A DNA stretch of 64,000 bases from Streptomyces luteolifulvus. GTDB taxonomy: Bacteria; Actinomycetota; Actinomycetes; Streptomycetales; Streptomycetaceae. Below, one piece after another: positions 34,487 to 43,571 of this stretch; positions within the stretch are counted from its first letter, which is position 1; each line of letters starts with the position of its first letter. The DNA lies in NCBI RefSeq assembly GCF_008806595.1, contig NZ_VZRB01000019.1, positions 1-64,000 on the forward strand, given 5' to 3'. The notes under the pieces are model-generated. The model was not told where the DNA came from and did no database searches. It saw only the letters and a program-made list of their open reading frames with translations. Made by a program: the position numbers and the translations under genes.

Positions 34487-35452
34487 ATGACCACGCTCAC
34501 TCCAGCGCGCCACGCGCTGCGCAGACCCCCTCCACACCGGCCGGGCAGACGTGAAACGGTGCACAAGTGGCGGCGGCGCCTTCCGCTGCTGCCGGCGCTG
34601 ATCTTCACGGTCGTGGTGACGCAGTTGCCGATAGTGGCCACACTCGTCATCTCCACCCTCCAGTGGAACATCCTCAAGCCGGGCGAGAGGCACTTCACCG
34701 GCCTGTCCAACTACGCCGCCGTCTTCACCGACGAACGGCTGCGCACGGCGGTGCTGAACACCATCGTGCTCACTGCCTCAGTGGTGATCATCAGCGTGGT
34801 GCTGGGTTTGGGTCTCGCGCTCCTGCTCGACCGCCGGTTCCTAGGCCGGGGTCTGGCCCGCACCCTGCTCATCACGCCGTTCCTGGTCATGCCCGTTGCG
34901 GCGGCGCTGCTGTGGAAGCACGCCATCTACAACCCCGACTACGGTCTCCTCAACGGCACCCTCAACGCCGTCTACCGCCTCTTCGGGGCCGAGAACGGCC
35001 CCACCGTCGACTGGGTGTCGAACTCGGCGATGCCGGCCGTCGTCATCGCGCTGGTGTGGCAGTGGACGCCGTTCATGATGCTCATCCTGCTGGCGGGGCT
35101 CCAGGCGCAGCCCGGCGACGTGCTGGAGGCCGCCCGGGTCGACGGCGCCTCGGCACTGCAGACCTTCCGCCACATCACCTTGCCCCACCTGCGGCAGTAC
35201 ATCGAGCTGGGCGTCCTGCTCGGAACCATCTACATCGTGCAGACCTTCGACGCGGTCTTCACGATCACCCAGGGCGGTCCCGGCTCGCGGACCACCAACC
35301 TTCCCTACGAGATCTACCTGACCATGTTCCGCAAGTACGAGTACGGCGAGGCGGCCGCCGCCGGTGTCGTCGTGGTGATCGGCTCCATCGTCATCGCCAC
35401 TTTCGCACTGCGCACCATCGCGTCCCTGTTCCGCGAGGAGGTCTCGCGATGA
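34487..35452 (+). CDS. ABC transporter permease, MalF type, 321 aa
   Basis: The protein has six predicted membrane helices and the permease EAA loop VLEAARVDGASALQTFRHIT with LPHL near its C-terminal third. The N-terminal 25 residues are basic. The ATG at 34487 follows AAGGAAA. It forms the channel with the next gene, with which it overlaps by four bases (ATGA). It should import the ligand of the lipoprotein at 33049. Confidence 0.92.
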   Translation: MTTLTPARHALRRPPPHRPGRRETVHKWRRRLPLLPALIFTVVVTQLPIVATLVISTLQWNILKPGERHFTGLSNYAAVFTDERLRTAVLNTIVLTASVVIISVVLGLGLALLLDRRFLGRGLARTLLITPFLVMPVAAALLWKHAIYNPDYGLLNGTLNAVYRLFGAENGPTVDWVSNSAMPAVVIALVWQWTPFMMLILLAGLQAQPGDVLEAARVDGASALQTFRHITLPHLRQYIELGVLLGTIYIVQTFDAVFTITQGGPGSRTTNLPYEIYLTMFRKYEYGEAAAAGVVVVIGSIVIATFALRTIASLFREEVSR

Positions 35453-36336
35453 TCACCCATGCAACAGCCGCCGCCCCAGGGGCGGGGTTCAGGAAGTTCT
35501 TCCGGCGCAAGGAGGATCACGCGGGCTCGCCGCGGCTGACACCTGTGTGGACCTTCGTCGCCTGGCTGGCCACCTTGGCCTTCTTCGCCCCGGTGGCGTG
35601 GATGGTGCTCACCTCCTTCCACCAGGAGGCCGACGCCGCCACCAACCCGCCCAGCCCTCTCGCGCCCTTCACCCTGGACCAGTACGAGTTGCTGCTGGGC
35701 CGGGACATCACCCCGTACCTTGTCAACTCGGCCATGGCGAGCGTGCTGTCGACGCTCCTCGTGCTGGTCCTCGCGGTGCCAGCGGCCTACGCGCTGTCCA
35801 TCAAGCCGGTCGAGAAGTGGACCGACGTGATGTTCTTCTTCCTGTCGACGAAGTTCCTCCCGGCGATCGCGGCACTGCTGCCTGTGTACCTGATCGTCAA
35901 GGACGCCGGGATGCTGGACAACGTTTGGACGCTCATCCTCCTCTACACCGCCATGAATCTGCCGATCGCGGTGTGGATGATGCGTTCCTTCCTCGCCGAG
36001 GTACCCAAGGAGATCCTGGAGGCCGCCGAGGTCGACGGCGCCGGGCTGCCCACCGTGCTGCTGCGCGTTGTTGCACCCGTCGCCATGCCCGGACTCGCCG
36101 CCACCGCGCTGATCTGCTTCATCTTCAGCTGGAACGAGTTCCTCTTCGCCGTCAACCTCACGGCCACCAATGCCTCCACCGCCCCCGTGTTCCTCGTCGG
36201 TTTCATCACCAGCGAGGGTCTCTTCCTGGCCCGGCTGTGCGCCGCGGCCACGCTGGTGTCCGTGCCGGTCCTCATCGCCGGCTGGGCTGCTCAGGACAAG
36301 CTCGTGCGCGGCCTGTCCCTGGGAGCCGTCAAATGA
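35449..36336 (+). CDS. ABC transporter permease, MalG type, 295 aa
   Basis: The ATG overlaps the previous stop and is preceded by GAGGAGG. Six membrane helices are visible, with the EAA loop ILEAAEVDGAGLPTVLLRVV. It pairs with the permease at 34487. Its own stop overlaps an ATG at 36333 that is in frame with the zinc dehydrogenase, so the operon continues. Confidence 0.92.
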   Translation: MITHATAAAPGAGFRKFFRRKEDHAGSPRLTPVWTFVAWLATLAFFAPVAWMVLTSFHQEADAATNPPSPLAPFTLDQYELLLGRDITPYLVNSAMASVLSTLLVLVLAVPAAYALSIKPVEKWTDVMFFFLSTKFLPAIAALLPVYLIVKDAGMLDNVWTLILLYTAMNLPIAVWMMRSFLAEVPKEILEAAEVDGAGLPTVLLRVVAPVAMPGLAATALICFIFSWNEFLFAVNLTATNASTAPVFLVGFITSEGLFLARLCAAATLVSVPVLIAGWAAQDKLVRGLSLGAVK

Positions 36337-36404
36337 GGCACGCGTCCCGTCCGTCCCTCATCCCCTGCCGTGTGAACATCCGAGACGAACGGAACCCCGA
36401 CTCC

Positions 36405-37439
36405 ATGCCCCAGCAGATCCGCCGTGTGCTCGTCCGCTCCTTCGACGACATCGTCATCGAGCGGGTGCCCGCCCCCCGTCCCCAGGACGACGAACTCCTG
36501 GTGCGCCCGACGGTCGTCGGCGTGTGCGGCTCCGACACCCATGCCGCGGCCGGACACCATCCGTTCATCGACCTGCCGTACCACCCCGGCCACGAGACGG
36601 TCGGCGTCGTGGTCGCCGCGGGCAGGGGAGCCGACGGATTCACCCCCGGCGACCGGGTGATCGTCGAACCGAACCTGCACTGCGGCCGGTGCGCCCAGTG
36701 CCGCTCGGGCCGCTACAACATCTGCCAGGAGCTGAAAGTCTTCGGCTGTCAGACACCCGGTGCCCTGGCCGATCTGTTCACCATCCCGGCCGACCGCGTC
36801 CACCGTGTGCCCGAGGCCATGACCGACGTCCAGGCCGTCCTCGTCGAACCGCTGGCCACCCCCGTGCACGCCGTGGCCAAGGCGGGCGACCTCACCGGCC
36901 ACTCCGTGGCCATCCTCGGCGCCGGTCCCATCGGGCTGCTCACCCTCATCGCCGCCCGGCATGCGGGCGCCGACCGGATCGCCGTCACCGACCTGCTGCG
37001 CGGCAAGCGGGACAGGGCGCTGCGCCTGGGCGCCGACGCGGCCCTGCCCGCCGGCGCCCCCGATCTGGCCGCGCAGATCCACGCGGCGCTCGGCGGTCCG
37101 GTCGACGTCGTCTTCGACTGCGTGGCCCGCGGGCAGTCCATGGCCCAGGCCACCGATCTCGTCACCAAGGGCGGTCACATCGTCGTGGTGGGCGTGGGCG
37201 CCGCCGGCCCCACACCGATCCGTCTGGACCTCGTCCAGGACCGGGAGATCCGTATCGAGGGCACGTTGATGTACACCGCCGAGGACTACCGCACCGCCAT
37301 CTCCCACATCGCCTCGGGCGCCGTGGACACCGCCGAGATCGTCACCGCCACGTTTCCGCTGGAGGACGTCGCCAAGGCCTTCTCCGCCTCCCTCGACCTG
37401 GAGCAGGTCAAAGTGCTGGTCACCATGGACGGCCAGTAG
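36405..37439 (+). CDS. Zinc-dependent sugar/polyol dehydrogenase (MDR family), 344 aa
   Basis: Catalytic-zinc residues are Cys41 and the GHE motif at 62-64. The structural zinc site is the four cysteines at 93, 96, 99 and 107 (CGRCAQCRSGRYNIC). The Rossmann motif GAGPIG follows. It resembles sorbitol, xylitol and L-threonate-type dehydrogenases and should oxidise a polyol to a ketose with NAD. I chose the ATG at 36405, which gives the usual MDR opening; a coupled ATG at 36333 would add 24 residues. Position inside the transport operon supports a role in catabolism of the imported compound. Confidence 0.88.
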   Translation: MPQQIRRVLVRSFDDIVIERVPAPRPQDDELLVRPTVVGVCGSDTHAAAGHHPFIDLPYHPGHETVGVVVAAGRGADGFTPGDRVIVEPNLHCGRCAQCRSGRYNICQELKVFGCQTPGALADLFTIPADRVHRVPEAMTDVQAVLVEPLATPVHAVAKAGDLTGHSVAILGAGPIGLLTLIAARHAGADRIAVTDLLRGKRDRALRLGADAALPAGAPDLAAQIHAALGGPVDVVFDCVARGQSMAQATDLVTKGGHIVVVGVGAAGPTPIRLDLVQDREIRIEGTLMYTAEDYRTAISHIASGAVDTAEIVTATFPLEDVAKAFSASLDLEQVKVLVTMDGQ

Positions 37440-37641
37440 GCATGGGCGTCGGTACCTGCCTCGCCGGCGCACGGACGGCCCGAGGTCCGGGCGCCGGAGG
37501 AGACCTCGCCTCCCTCTGCCCGTGTGCGAGACTGCGAGACCGGAGCAACCGACCGCGCTCCTGGACGTCAGCGCCACGCACCGAGCGGTCCGCCCCGCCG
37601 CGTCGGACCGCCAGGACCCCAAGGGGGAAGGAGAGGCCGCT

Positions 37642-38448
37642 GTGCCCGCTCGTACGAGACCGTCGCAGGCCGCCGTCGAAGAGCGGCGGGAGGCCGTTCT
37701 TCGCTACGTCGCCGACCACGGCGAGACCCGCATCGACGACCTCGCCCGGCGCTTCGACGTGAGCCTGATGACCATGCACCGCGACCTGGACGACCTCGCG
37801 GGTCGGCACCTGCTCCGCAAAGAACGCGGACGGGCCGTCGCCTTTCCCGCCCTCACCATGGAGACCGCGACCCGCTTCCGCGAGAACAGCGCCCTCGCGG
37901 CCAAGAACGCGCTGTGTACGGCCGTCGCGGACCGCATCCGGCCGGGCAGCACGGTGCTCATGGACGACTCGACCACACTCTTCCCCCTGGTGCCGGCGCT
38001 GGCCCGGCTGGACCAACTCACCGTCGTCACCAACTCGGTGGGGCTGGCCCAGCGCCTCGGATCCGCGCCCGGAGTGAACGTGACCCTGCTGGGCGGCCGC
38101 TACCGCGGCGACTTCAACTCCTGCACCGGCCCCGCCGTCACCCGCGCCCTGTCCCAGCTCCATGCCGACCTGGCCCTGATGTCCGCCACCGCCGTCCTGG
38201 ACGGGCGCCTCTTCCACCCCCTGAACGACTACGTCGAGGTGAAGCTGGCCATGCTCGCCTCCGCCGAGCAGGCGCTGCTTCTGGCGGACCACACGAAGTT
38301 CGGCAAGACCGCCACATACGCCTACGGCACCGTCGCCGACTACCGCGCCGTCATCACCGACACCGGCACCCCGGAAGCGGAACTCGCGGCCATCCGCGAC
38401 CTGGGGGTCCCCGTCGAGACGATCGAGCCCGAAGAGCCCGCCCCGTGA
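37642..38448 (+). CDS. DeoR-family transcriptional regulator, 268 aa
   Basis: The N-terminal winged helix-turn-helix (RREAVLRYVADHGETRIDDL; ARRFDVSLMTMHRDLDDL) is followed by a DeoR sensor domain with ISOCOT-type features (DDSTTLFPLV; NSVGLAQRLG; GGRYRGDFNSCTGP; DHTKFGKTA). The sensor usually binds a sugar phosphate made by the locus kinase. The GTG at 37642 follows GGAGAGG; upstream codons in frame are not native-looking. It probably represses the locus through the palindrome at 32939. Confidence 0.9.
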   Translation: MPARTRPSQAAVEERREAVLRYVADHGETRIDDLARRFDVSLMTMHRDLDDLAGRHLLRKERGRAVAFPALTMETATRFRENSALAAKNALCTAVADRIRPGSTVLMDDSTTLFPLVPALARLDQLTVVTNSVGLAQRLGSAPGVNVTLLGGRYRGDFNSCTGPAVTRALSQLHADLALMSATAVLDGRLFHPLNDYVEVKLAMLASAEQALLLADHTKFGKTATYAYGTVADYRAVITDTGTPEAELAAIRDLGVPVETIEPEEPAP

Positions 38449-39182
38449 TCCAGACCCTGTTCGAAACGCCGAGCTCCTACAGCCCCACCGACACGCAGAT
38501 GGCCGCTCCCGTGCCGCGGGTCGAGGCCGTGCTGTTCGACTTCAGCAACACCCTGTACCGGATGATCGGCCTGGAGACATGGCTGCGCCGCGTCGGCGCC
38601 GCTTCCGGCCGCCTGCCCGTGCTGGAGGAGCCCGGCGCCATGGCCGAGATCTCCCGGCAGCTGCGCAGCGCCTTCCGGCTGCCCTCCGTCGTCGCCCTCC
38701 AGGAAGGCCGGGACCTCTCCCCGCAACGCCACCGCCGCGCCATGCACGGCTGGTGGGAGCAGGTGGACTTCCTGCGCGGCGCGGAGGAGGCGGCCTACCG
38801 CGAGCTCACCACGGCGGACGCCTGGGCGCCCTATCCGGACACCGAGCAGGTCCTGCGCGCCCTGCGGGACCGCGGACTGCGCATCGCCATCGTCAGCGAC
38901 TTCGCCTGGGACCTGCGGACCCACCTCGCCCACTACGGTATCGACGCCCTGGTCGACAGCTGCGTCATCTCCTACGAACAGGGCCGCGAGAAGCCCGACC
39001 CGCAGCTGTTCCTCAAAGCCTGCGCCGACCTCGGCGCGGACCCCCGCGCCACCCTCATGGTCGGCGACAACCCGGTCCGCGACGGCGGCGCGAGCGCCTG
39101 CGGCCTGCGAACCTACATCCTGCCCGCCGAAGACCGCACCGGTGACCGCGGCTTGGCCGACGTCCTCCGGCTCGTCACCTGA
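38445..39182 (+). CDS. HAD-superfamily hydrolase, 245 aa
   Basis: The GTG overlaps the DeoR stop by four bases, so the genes are coupled. HAD motifs are LFDFSNTLY (motif I), IVSDF (II), Lys in GREKPDPQLF (III) and MVGDNPVRDG (IV). The usual second Asp of motif I (DxD) is replaced by Ser (DFS), which removes the general acid of a standard phosphatase. The protein may still act on a phosphate ester or have a different reaction. In this locus a sugar-phosphate substrate would be natural, but that is inference. Confidence 0.85.
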   Translation: MIQTLFETPSSYSPTDTQMAAPVPRVEAVLFDFSNTLYRMIGLETWLRRVGAASGRLPVLEEPGAMAEISRQLRSAFRLPSVVALQEGRDLSPQRHRRAMHGWWEQVDFLRGAEEAAYRELTTADAWAPYPDTEQVLRALRDRGLRIAIVSDFAWDLRTHLAHYGIDALVDSCVISYEQGREKPDPQLFLKACADLGADPRATLMVGDNPVRDGGASACGLRTYILPAEDRTGDRGLADVLRLVT

Positions 39183-39894
39183 CGGCGGCCGTTCCGGCAG
39201 GGTGCCCGAGGCCCGAGTCGGCAGCGCGCTGTCTCAGCTTGTTCACTCTGACCGGTGACGTCCTCTGAAGCAGCCGCTCGCACGGTGGCGGGCGTCCGCG
39301 CTCCTCAAGTTCGGCAAGCAGATGGTCCACGGCCCGTCTCCATCGTCCGCGGCACCTTCGCCCGCCGCCTACGTCCTGGCCGAAGCCCGCCGGCACCTGC
39401 TGGAGACCCTGCGCGGCCAGGAGTTCACACGCGGCTTGGACGACTACATCCAGCCCGGCCGCCGGACCCCGGCCAGATCACCTACACCGTTGACTTTGCC
39501 TGGCCGCACCAGTGGTGGATCGCCGGAGCCAACGGCAAACGGCCCTGGGAGTCGAGCCGGTACGAGCGGGCACGGGTCGCCAAGCGCGATCCGCGACGCC
39601 CGCATCGCACCCCATCGCGCTTGACGGCGCCCCGGCCACGACCGCCCCGGCCACGACCGCATCGGCCGCCGCGCGCACCGGCCACCACCATCACGACCAG
39701 GCGGCGGCCGCGCCGCACTCCGTCGACCACCCGGACCGGGGCGCTGCCCTCACTCCGGCACAGCAGGCAGCCACCGTCCACGTCCACCAGCAGGCCGCGA
39801 TGCCTGAGGAGTACTACTGGGCCTCCACCGCCGGCATGCTCCGCCGCCTCACCACTCCCACGCCCGCCTGGCGCAACGACCTGGAGCTGGCCGC
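39183..39894. other. Decayed coding region
   Basis: No intact gene is found. Short protein-like pieces occur on the plus strand, such as QITYTVDFAWPHQWWIAG near 39480-39530 and AMPEEYYWASTAGMLRRLTT near 39800-39850. They are separated by arginine/proline-rich nonsense. The piece near 39850 ends at 39898, overlapping the next gene's GTG, so it may be the tail of a lost upstream partner. Confidence 0.4.
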
Positions 39895-40265
39895 GTGAAC
39901 GTCAGCGAACTCCTGCGCCACCTGCAGGCCGAGCACGACGAGACCGCCGCCCGCGTCGACAACCTGCGCGGGCAGATGAGCAACTCACCACCGCCCTCGC
40001 CGAGACCGAGGCCCGCCTGGCCGAACTGGCCGCCACCCGCAAAGTCATCGACGGCCTCGCCCCGCCCGACCACAAACCGGCCCCCGCGCAGAGCACCACC
40101 GTCTACCAGCGCATCGTGACCGCCTTCAACGAGCACCCCGGGAAGGTGTTCCGCGTCCGCGATCTGCACGAACACCTCGGCCTGCCCACCGACGAGCCCT
40201 CGATCAACGTCACCCGCTCCCGGCTGGGACGACTCGCCCGTCAAGGACTCCTCGAACACCCGGAC
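39895..40265 (+). pseudogene. Streptomycete coiled-coil/winged-helix hypothetical, frameshifted
   Basis: The GTG at 39895 opens NVSELLRHLQAEHDETAARV and DNLRGQM. Near 39975 a one-base shift is needed to continue as QLTTALAETEARLAELAATR, KVIDGLAPPD and VYQRIVTAFNEHPGKVFRVR, then DLHEHLGLPTDEPSINVTRS and RLGRLARQGLL. The second half is a winged-helix-like domain seen in a common streptomycete family of unknown function. Downstream of LLEHP the sequence no longer fits. The gene is broken. Confidence 0.5.
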
Positions 40266-40440
40266 GCGGCCAATATCAGAAACGGACTTAACGCCCTATC
40301 AACTCGTCCGGATGTCGTGGACGGCGCCGCGAACGCCTTGCTTGCGCGTGTCACGAGCCGGATTCCGACACGCATGGCGATCGCTCTCGCCGAGCGTTCC
40401 GTACGACCCGAGTCGGTCGCAACGAAGGCCAGTTGAGGCC

Positions 40441-40872
40441 ACAGGAAGGCTTGACGATGTTCATCGACGACATCGCTCACGCAGCCGAGGACGCTGTCGA
40501 TCACCGCAGCATCGAGGAGGTAATCGCCCTTTGGCGTGAACCGCCCCGGTGCAACGCTCTGCGGCCACAGGCAGGCCTTCGAGTGCGCGGCGGGCTCGCC
40601 GGGCTGCAGCTGCGTAGGCGTCGCTGGTCAGTGGCGCGCATCGCCTGGCGGCGTGGCTTGCCCCCCGCCCGGTGGCCGGATGAGGCTCGGCCGTGGCCAT
40701 CGGGCAGGTAAGACACCACGCGGGGCTCCTTCGGGCTTCCCCCATGGCCCGATCGCAGCCCGCGTCGGAAAGCCGGATCGGCCGGCACATCGGCGCCTGC
40801 GAGGCGCTGGTTCGCCACCTGGCGTACCGAACCGATGCGGGCGCGGTGAACTGAGCAGTGTTGTCGGCAGCC
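40441..40872. other. Intergenic region with no supported gene
   Basis: No frame here has family-like sequence or a good ribosome-binding site. I see no clear repeat or hairpin of note. Confidence 0.4.
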
Positions 40873-41217
40873 TCAGGCTGAGGTCTTCGGCTGCGGCTCG
40901 CGGCCTTGGGTGCGCAGTTGCTCGTTGATGCGCTGGGCTTCTTCGAGCTGGTCTTCCAGGATGATGATGCGGCGGGCGGCCTCGATGGGGGTGCCCTGGT
41001 CGACGAGTTCGCGGGCGCGGGTGGCGATGCGCAGCTGGTAGCGGGAGTAGCGGCGGTGGCCGCCTTCGGAGCGCAGGGGGGTGATCAAGCGGTGTTCGCC
41101 CAGGGCGCGCAGGAAGGCGGGGGTGGTGGCGAGCATTTCGGCGGCCCGGCCCATGGTGTAGGCGGGGTAGTCGTCATCGTCGAGATTGTCGGCGGGACGG
41201 GAATCAGTAGGGGGCAT
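40873..41217 (-). CDS. MerR-family regulator, 114 aa
   Basis: The ATG at 41217 follows AAGAAGAGG. The protein contains one MerR DNA-binding domain (YTMGRAAEMLATTPAFLRAL; GEHRLITPLRSEGGHRRYSR; YQLRIATRARELVDQG) and a C-terminal helix (IILEDQLEEAQRINEQLR) for dimerisation. It has no effector-binding domain or conserved cysteines. This HspR-like short type often accompanies heat-shock genes, and an Hsp18 gene lies 2 kb away. Its target is unknown. Confidence 0.85.
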   Translation of the reverse strand: MPPTDSRPADNLDDDDYPAYTMGRAAEMLATTPAFLRALGEHRLITPLRSEGGHRRYSRYQLRIATRARELVDQGTPIEAARRIIILEDQLEEAQRINEQLRTQGREPQPKTSA

Positions 41218-41736
41218 AGACCTCTTCTTTCGGCGGACGCGTCGGGGGGCCCGGGCGCCGACCGGCGCCCGGGCCCCGAGCTTTCAACACCATCTACCGG
41301 CGCGCTGCGCCGGCCTTTTGTGTCCGTACCGCCGCCTTGGAGGGCGGGGCTGCGGGGATCGCGAATGCGTGACCGGGGACCACCTTCCAATCCGGGGCCT
41401 GCGTACCCGGGCGGACTGGCTTCTCGCCCGGGCGATCCTGATGGCGCCTGTGCTCCTTACCTTCGGTTACACGGGTTGTACTGCTGGATACCGCGGGTAC
41501 TGCTCGCGGCCCCTGCGGGCCGCGTCCTGCTTGACCTGCTGGCACGGCAGTTCGTGTCTGCCGCGCCGACTTCGACTCCTGGGTACGACACGACAGTAAC
41601 CCCTCCACGAACCAATGTCTACTGCGGCCACGACAGGTTTTCTTCAGGACTGATGGGTGGACTCCTGACGCAATTGCACCCGAAAGAGTGCTGTCCCGGG
41701 TTGCATCCCGGCTTGGCGGGCACACCCTGAGCCGGG
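41218..41736. other. Long intergenic region containing a strong hairpin
   Basis: About 520 bases without a supportable gene. CCCGGGCG at 41406-41413 pairs with CGCCCGGG at 41425-41432 across an 11-base loop, and several other GC-rich self-complementary segments follow up to about 41540. The region could hold a structured RNA or long leader, but I cannot match it to a known RNA. Confidence 0.35.
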
Positions 41737-42168
41737 ATGCGCAACCGATCCATGACCGACATGGTGCCGCCGCACACGAAGGCCTCCGCGGCCCCGACCG
41801 TGGCCGAGGGCGACAGCCCCGCCGGCATCGCTCGGGCCCGTAACGTGGCCCGCGCCTTCGCCGAAGGTCTGGATCCGGCTCAGGCCCCCGAAGCGACGGA
41901 AACCCTGGCTCTCGCGGTCTCCGAACTCGCCACCAACGCCCTGCGCCACGACGGAGGCCGCTACACCCTCGAGCTTGAGGCCACCGCCGGCGCGATACAC
42001 ATCGCCGTCAGCGACCTCAAGCCCGCACTCCCGCGGGAACGTGCCCCCGACCTCAACGGGGGCGCCGGCGGGTTCGGGTGGCCCATGGCCCGCCGCCCGG
42101 CCAGCGAGGTGACCATCACTCCTGGCCCCGGGCCGGGCAAGACCACCCGCGTCCGCCTGCCGCGGTGA
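41737..42168 (+). CDS. Lone HATPase_c protein, 143 aa
   Basis: The domain is a GHKL ATPase of the streptomycete RsbW-like type: ARARNVARAFAEGL, N-box LAVSELATNALRHDGGRYTL, AIHIAVSDLKPA and a glycine loop GGAGGFGWPMARRP. The end is KTTRVRLPR. It lacks a histidine-kinase dimerisation domain, so partner-switching or anti-sigma activity is likely. An alternative start is the ATG at 41752. It lies between the MerR gene and the RheA/Hsp18 pair, a typical stress-island position. Confidence 0.75.
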   Translation: MRNRSMTDMVPPHTKASAAPTVAEGDSPAGIARARNVARAFAEGLDPAQAPEATETLALAVSELATNALRHDGGRYTLELEATAGAIHIAVSDLKPALPRERAPDLNGGAGGFGWPMARRPASEVTITPGPGPGKTTRVRLPR

Positions 42169-42264
42169 CAGCGCCCCAACGATCAACCGCGGCTGGCAGA
42201 GGTTGCTCCTGAAGGCCGGCATGCCGCGTGAGGTTCGACGTCGTACATGGAGCCGTTGTACCGG

Positions 42265-42924
42265 TCAGCCGGGGGCGGCGTGCGTGGTCATGGCGGAGTC
42301 CGTCAGGGCCTCGACCCGGGCGGCGAGGTCGGGGTGGGCGGTTGCCAGGTGGGGGCGGGTGGCGTTCAAGGGGTGGACGAGGGCGGCCGGGTCGTCATGG
42401 GCGAGGGCCGTATTCAGTTCGCTGAGCGGGGTGCGGGCGGCCGTGGGCAGGTCGGTGAGGGCGGTGATCTGGCCGGCGAGGCGGCGCAGGCCGGCGGCGT
42501 TGCGGCGGGCCCAGGCGGCGGCCGTGCGTTCGGCGGCGCGGCGTTCGCGGACGGCCTGGACGCGTTGTTCGCCGGTGGTTCCGGCGGGGCCGGGGCGGCC
42601 TCGCAGGTAGCGGCGTTCGGCGGCCTGGCGGCTGGCGACGCCGAGAGGGTCGGCGAGGTCGGCCCAGCTGGCTCCCGCGTCGCGGGCGGTTTCGATCAGG
42701 CCGGTTTCCCAGCCGGCGAGTTGCTCGCGCACCTGTCGCAGCAGCAGGAGGGAGGCCATGGCCTGCTCCGGACCAGGTCCGGGCGCATCGTGAATGCCGG
42801 GATCCTCGCGCTGGGCGGCGCGCAGGGCGTCGTCTATGGCCTGCAGGGCCGACGCGGCGGCGAGGAAGGAAGCCGGGCTGTGGGCGTCGGCACTGGAAGA
42901 GACCGGCTGGTCAGCTGCTGTCAC
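42265..42924 (-). CDS. rheA: RheA-type thermosensor repressor of Hsp18, 219 aa
   Basis: The GTG at 42924 follows GGGAGGCC. The helical protein (FLAAASALQAIDDALRAAQR; ASLLLLRQVREQLAGWETGL; GASWADLADPLGVASRQAAE) contains a helix-turn-helix in WADLADPLGVASRQAAERRY. I recognise it as the streptomycete family annotated as HSP18 transcriptional regulator. In Streptomyces albus, RheA represses hsp18 at normal temperature and releases DNA on heating. Here the gene is divergent from the Hsp20 gene, and exact RheA boxes lie between them, so the assignment is well supported. Confidence 0.85.
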   Translation of the reverse strand: MTAADQPVSSSADAHSPASFLAAASALQAIDDALRAAQREDPGIHDAPGPGPEQAMASLLLLRQVREQLAGWETGLIETARDAGASWADLADPLGVASRQAAERRYLRGRPGPAGTTGEQRVQAVRERRAAERTAAAWARRNAAGLRRLAGQITALTDLPTAARTPLSELNTALAHDDPAALVHPLNATRPHLATAHPDLAARVEALTDSAMTTHAAPG

Positions 42925-42941
42925 GGGCGGCCTCCCTCGGT

Positions 42942-42986
42942 TGTCATCCTCTTGACGACACCGTGTTTGTCATCCATTGGATGACA
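42942..42986. promoter_or_regulatory. Two RheA boxes between rheA and hsp18
   Basis: TGTCATCCATTGGATGACA at 42968-42986 is a perfect palindrome and fits the known RheA operator TGTCATC-N5-GATGACA. TGTCATCCTCTTGACGACA at 42942-42960 is an imperfect second copy. The sites are 26 bases apart centre to centre, placing both on nearly the same face of the helix. They lie upstream of both divergent genes. Confidence 0.88.
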
Positions 42987-43051
42987 TGTTACAACGGTTT
43001 CAGTGAGGCGCATTGGCAGCAACTGCCCGAACCTTCTGGAGGTGTTTCACG

Positions 43052-43483
43052 ATGTTGATGCGCACCGACCCCTTCCGTGAGCTCGACCGGCTGGCCCAGC
43101 AGCTGATCGGCCCGGGCACCTGGTCGAAGCCGTCCGCGATGGCGATGGACGCCTACCGCGAGGGCGACGAGTACGTGGTCGCCTTCGACCTCCCCGGCGT
43201 CAGCCCGGAGGCGATCGACATCGACGTCGAACGCAACATGCTCACCGTCAAGGCCGAGCGCCGGCCCGTGGCGAAGTCCGACAACGTGCAGATGGAACTC
43301 TCCGAGCGGCCACTGGGCGTCTTCTCCCGCCAGATCGTGCTGGCCGACACGCTGGACACCGAGAACATCAAGGCCGACTACGACGCCGGGGTGCTCACCC
43401 TGCGCATCCCGATCGCCGAACGCGCCAAGCCCCGCAAGATCGCCATCGGCGTCGGATCCGACCGCAGGGAGATCTCCGGCTGA
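43052..43483 (+). CDS. hsp18: Small heat-shock protein Hsp18 (Hsp20 family), 143 aa
   Basis: The ATG at 43052 follows GGAGG by eight bases. The protein has the N-terminal LMRTDPFRELDRLAQQLIG and an alpha-crystallin domain (MAMDAYREGDEYVVAFDLPG; VSPEAIDIDVERNMLTVKAE; RPLGVFSRQIVLADTLDTEN; IKADYDAGVLTLRIPIAE). The C-terminal IPI motif used for oligomer contacts is present. It is an ATP-independent chaperone that holds unfolding proteins during heat stress. RheA should repress it through the boxes at 42942-42986. Confidence 0.95.
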   Translation: MLMRTDPFRELDRLAQQLIGPGTWSKPSAMAMDAYREGDEYVVAFDLPGVSPEAIDIDVERNMLTVKAERRPVAKSDNVQMELSERPLGVFSRQIVLADTLDTENIKADYDAGVLTLRIPIAERAKPRKIAIGVGSDRREISG

Positions 43484-43571
43484 GCCGGATGATGCGGGCC
43501 GAAATGCGGCGGAGGACGGGCACTTGATCTCCCCCTCACCCCGTCCTCCGCGCCCACCGAACTGATGAAGG

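Noticed and set aside
32983..34710. Long minus-strand frame opposite the binding-protein gene
   Set aside because: It is an antisense shadow with no recognisable domain.
41470..41620. Possible tRNA or tmRNA-like sequence ending near a CCA
   Set aside because: I could not form an acceptor stem or T-arm; the CCA is probably chance.
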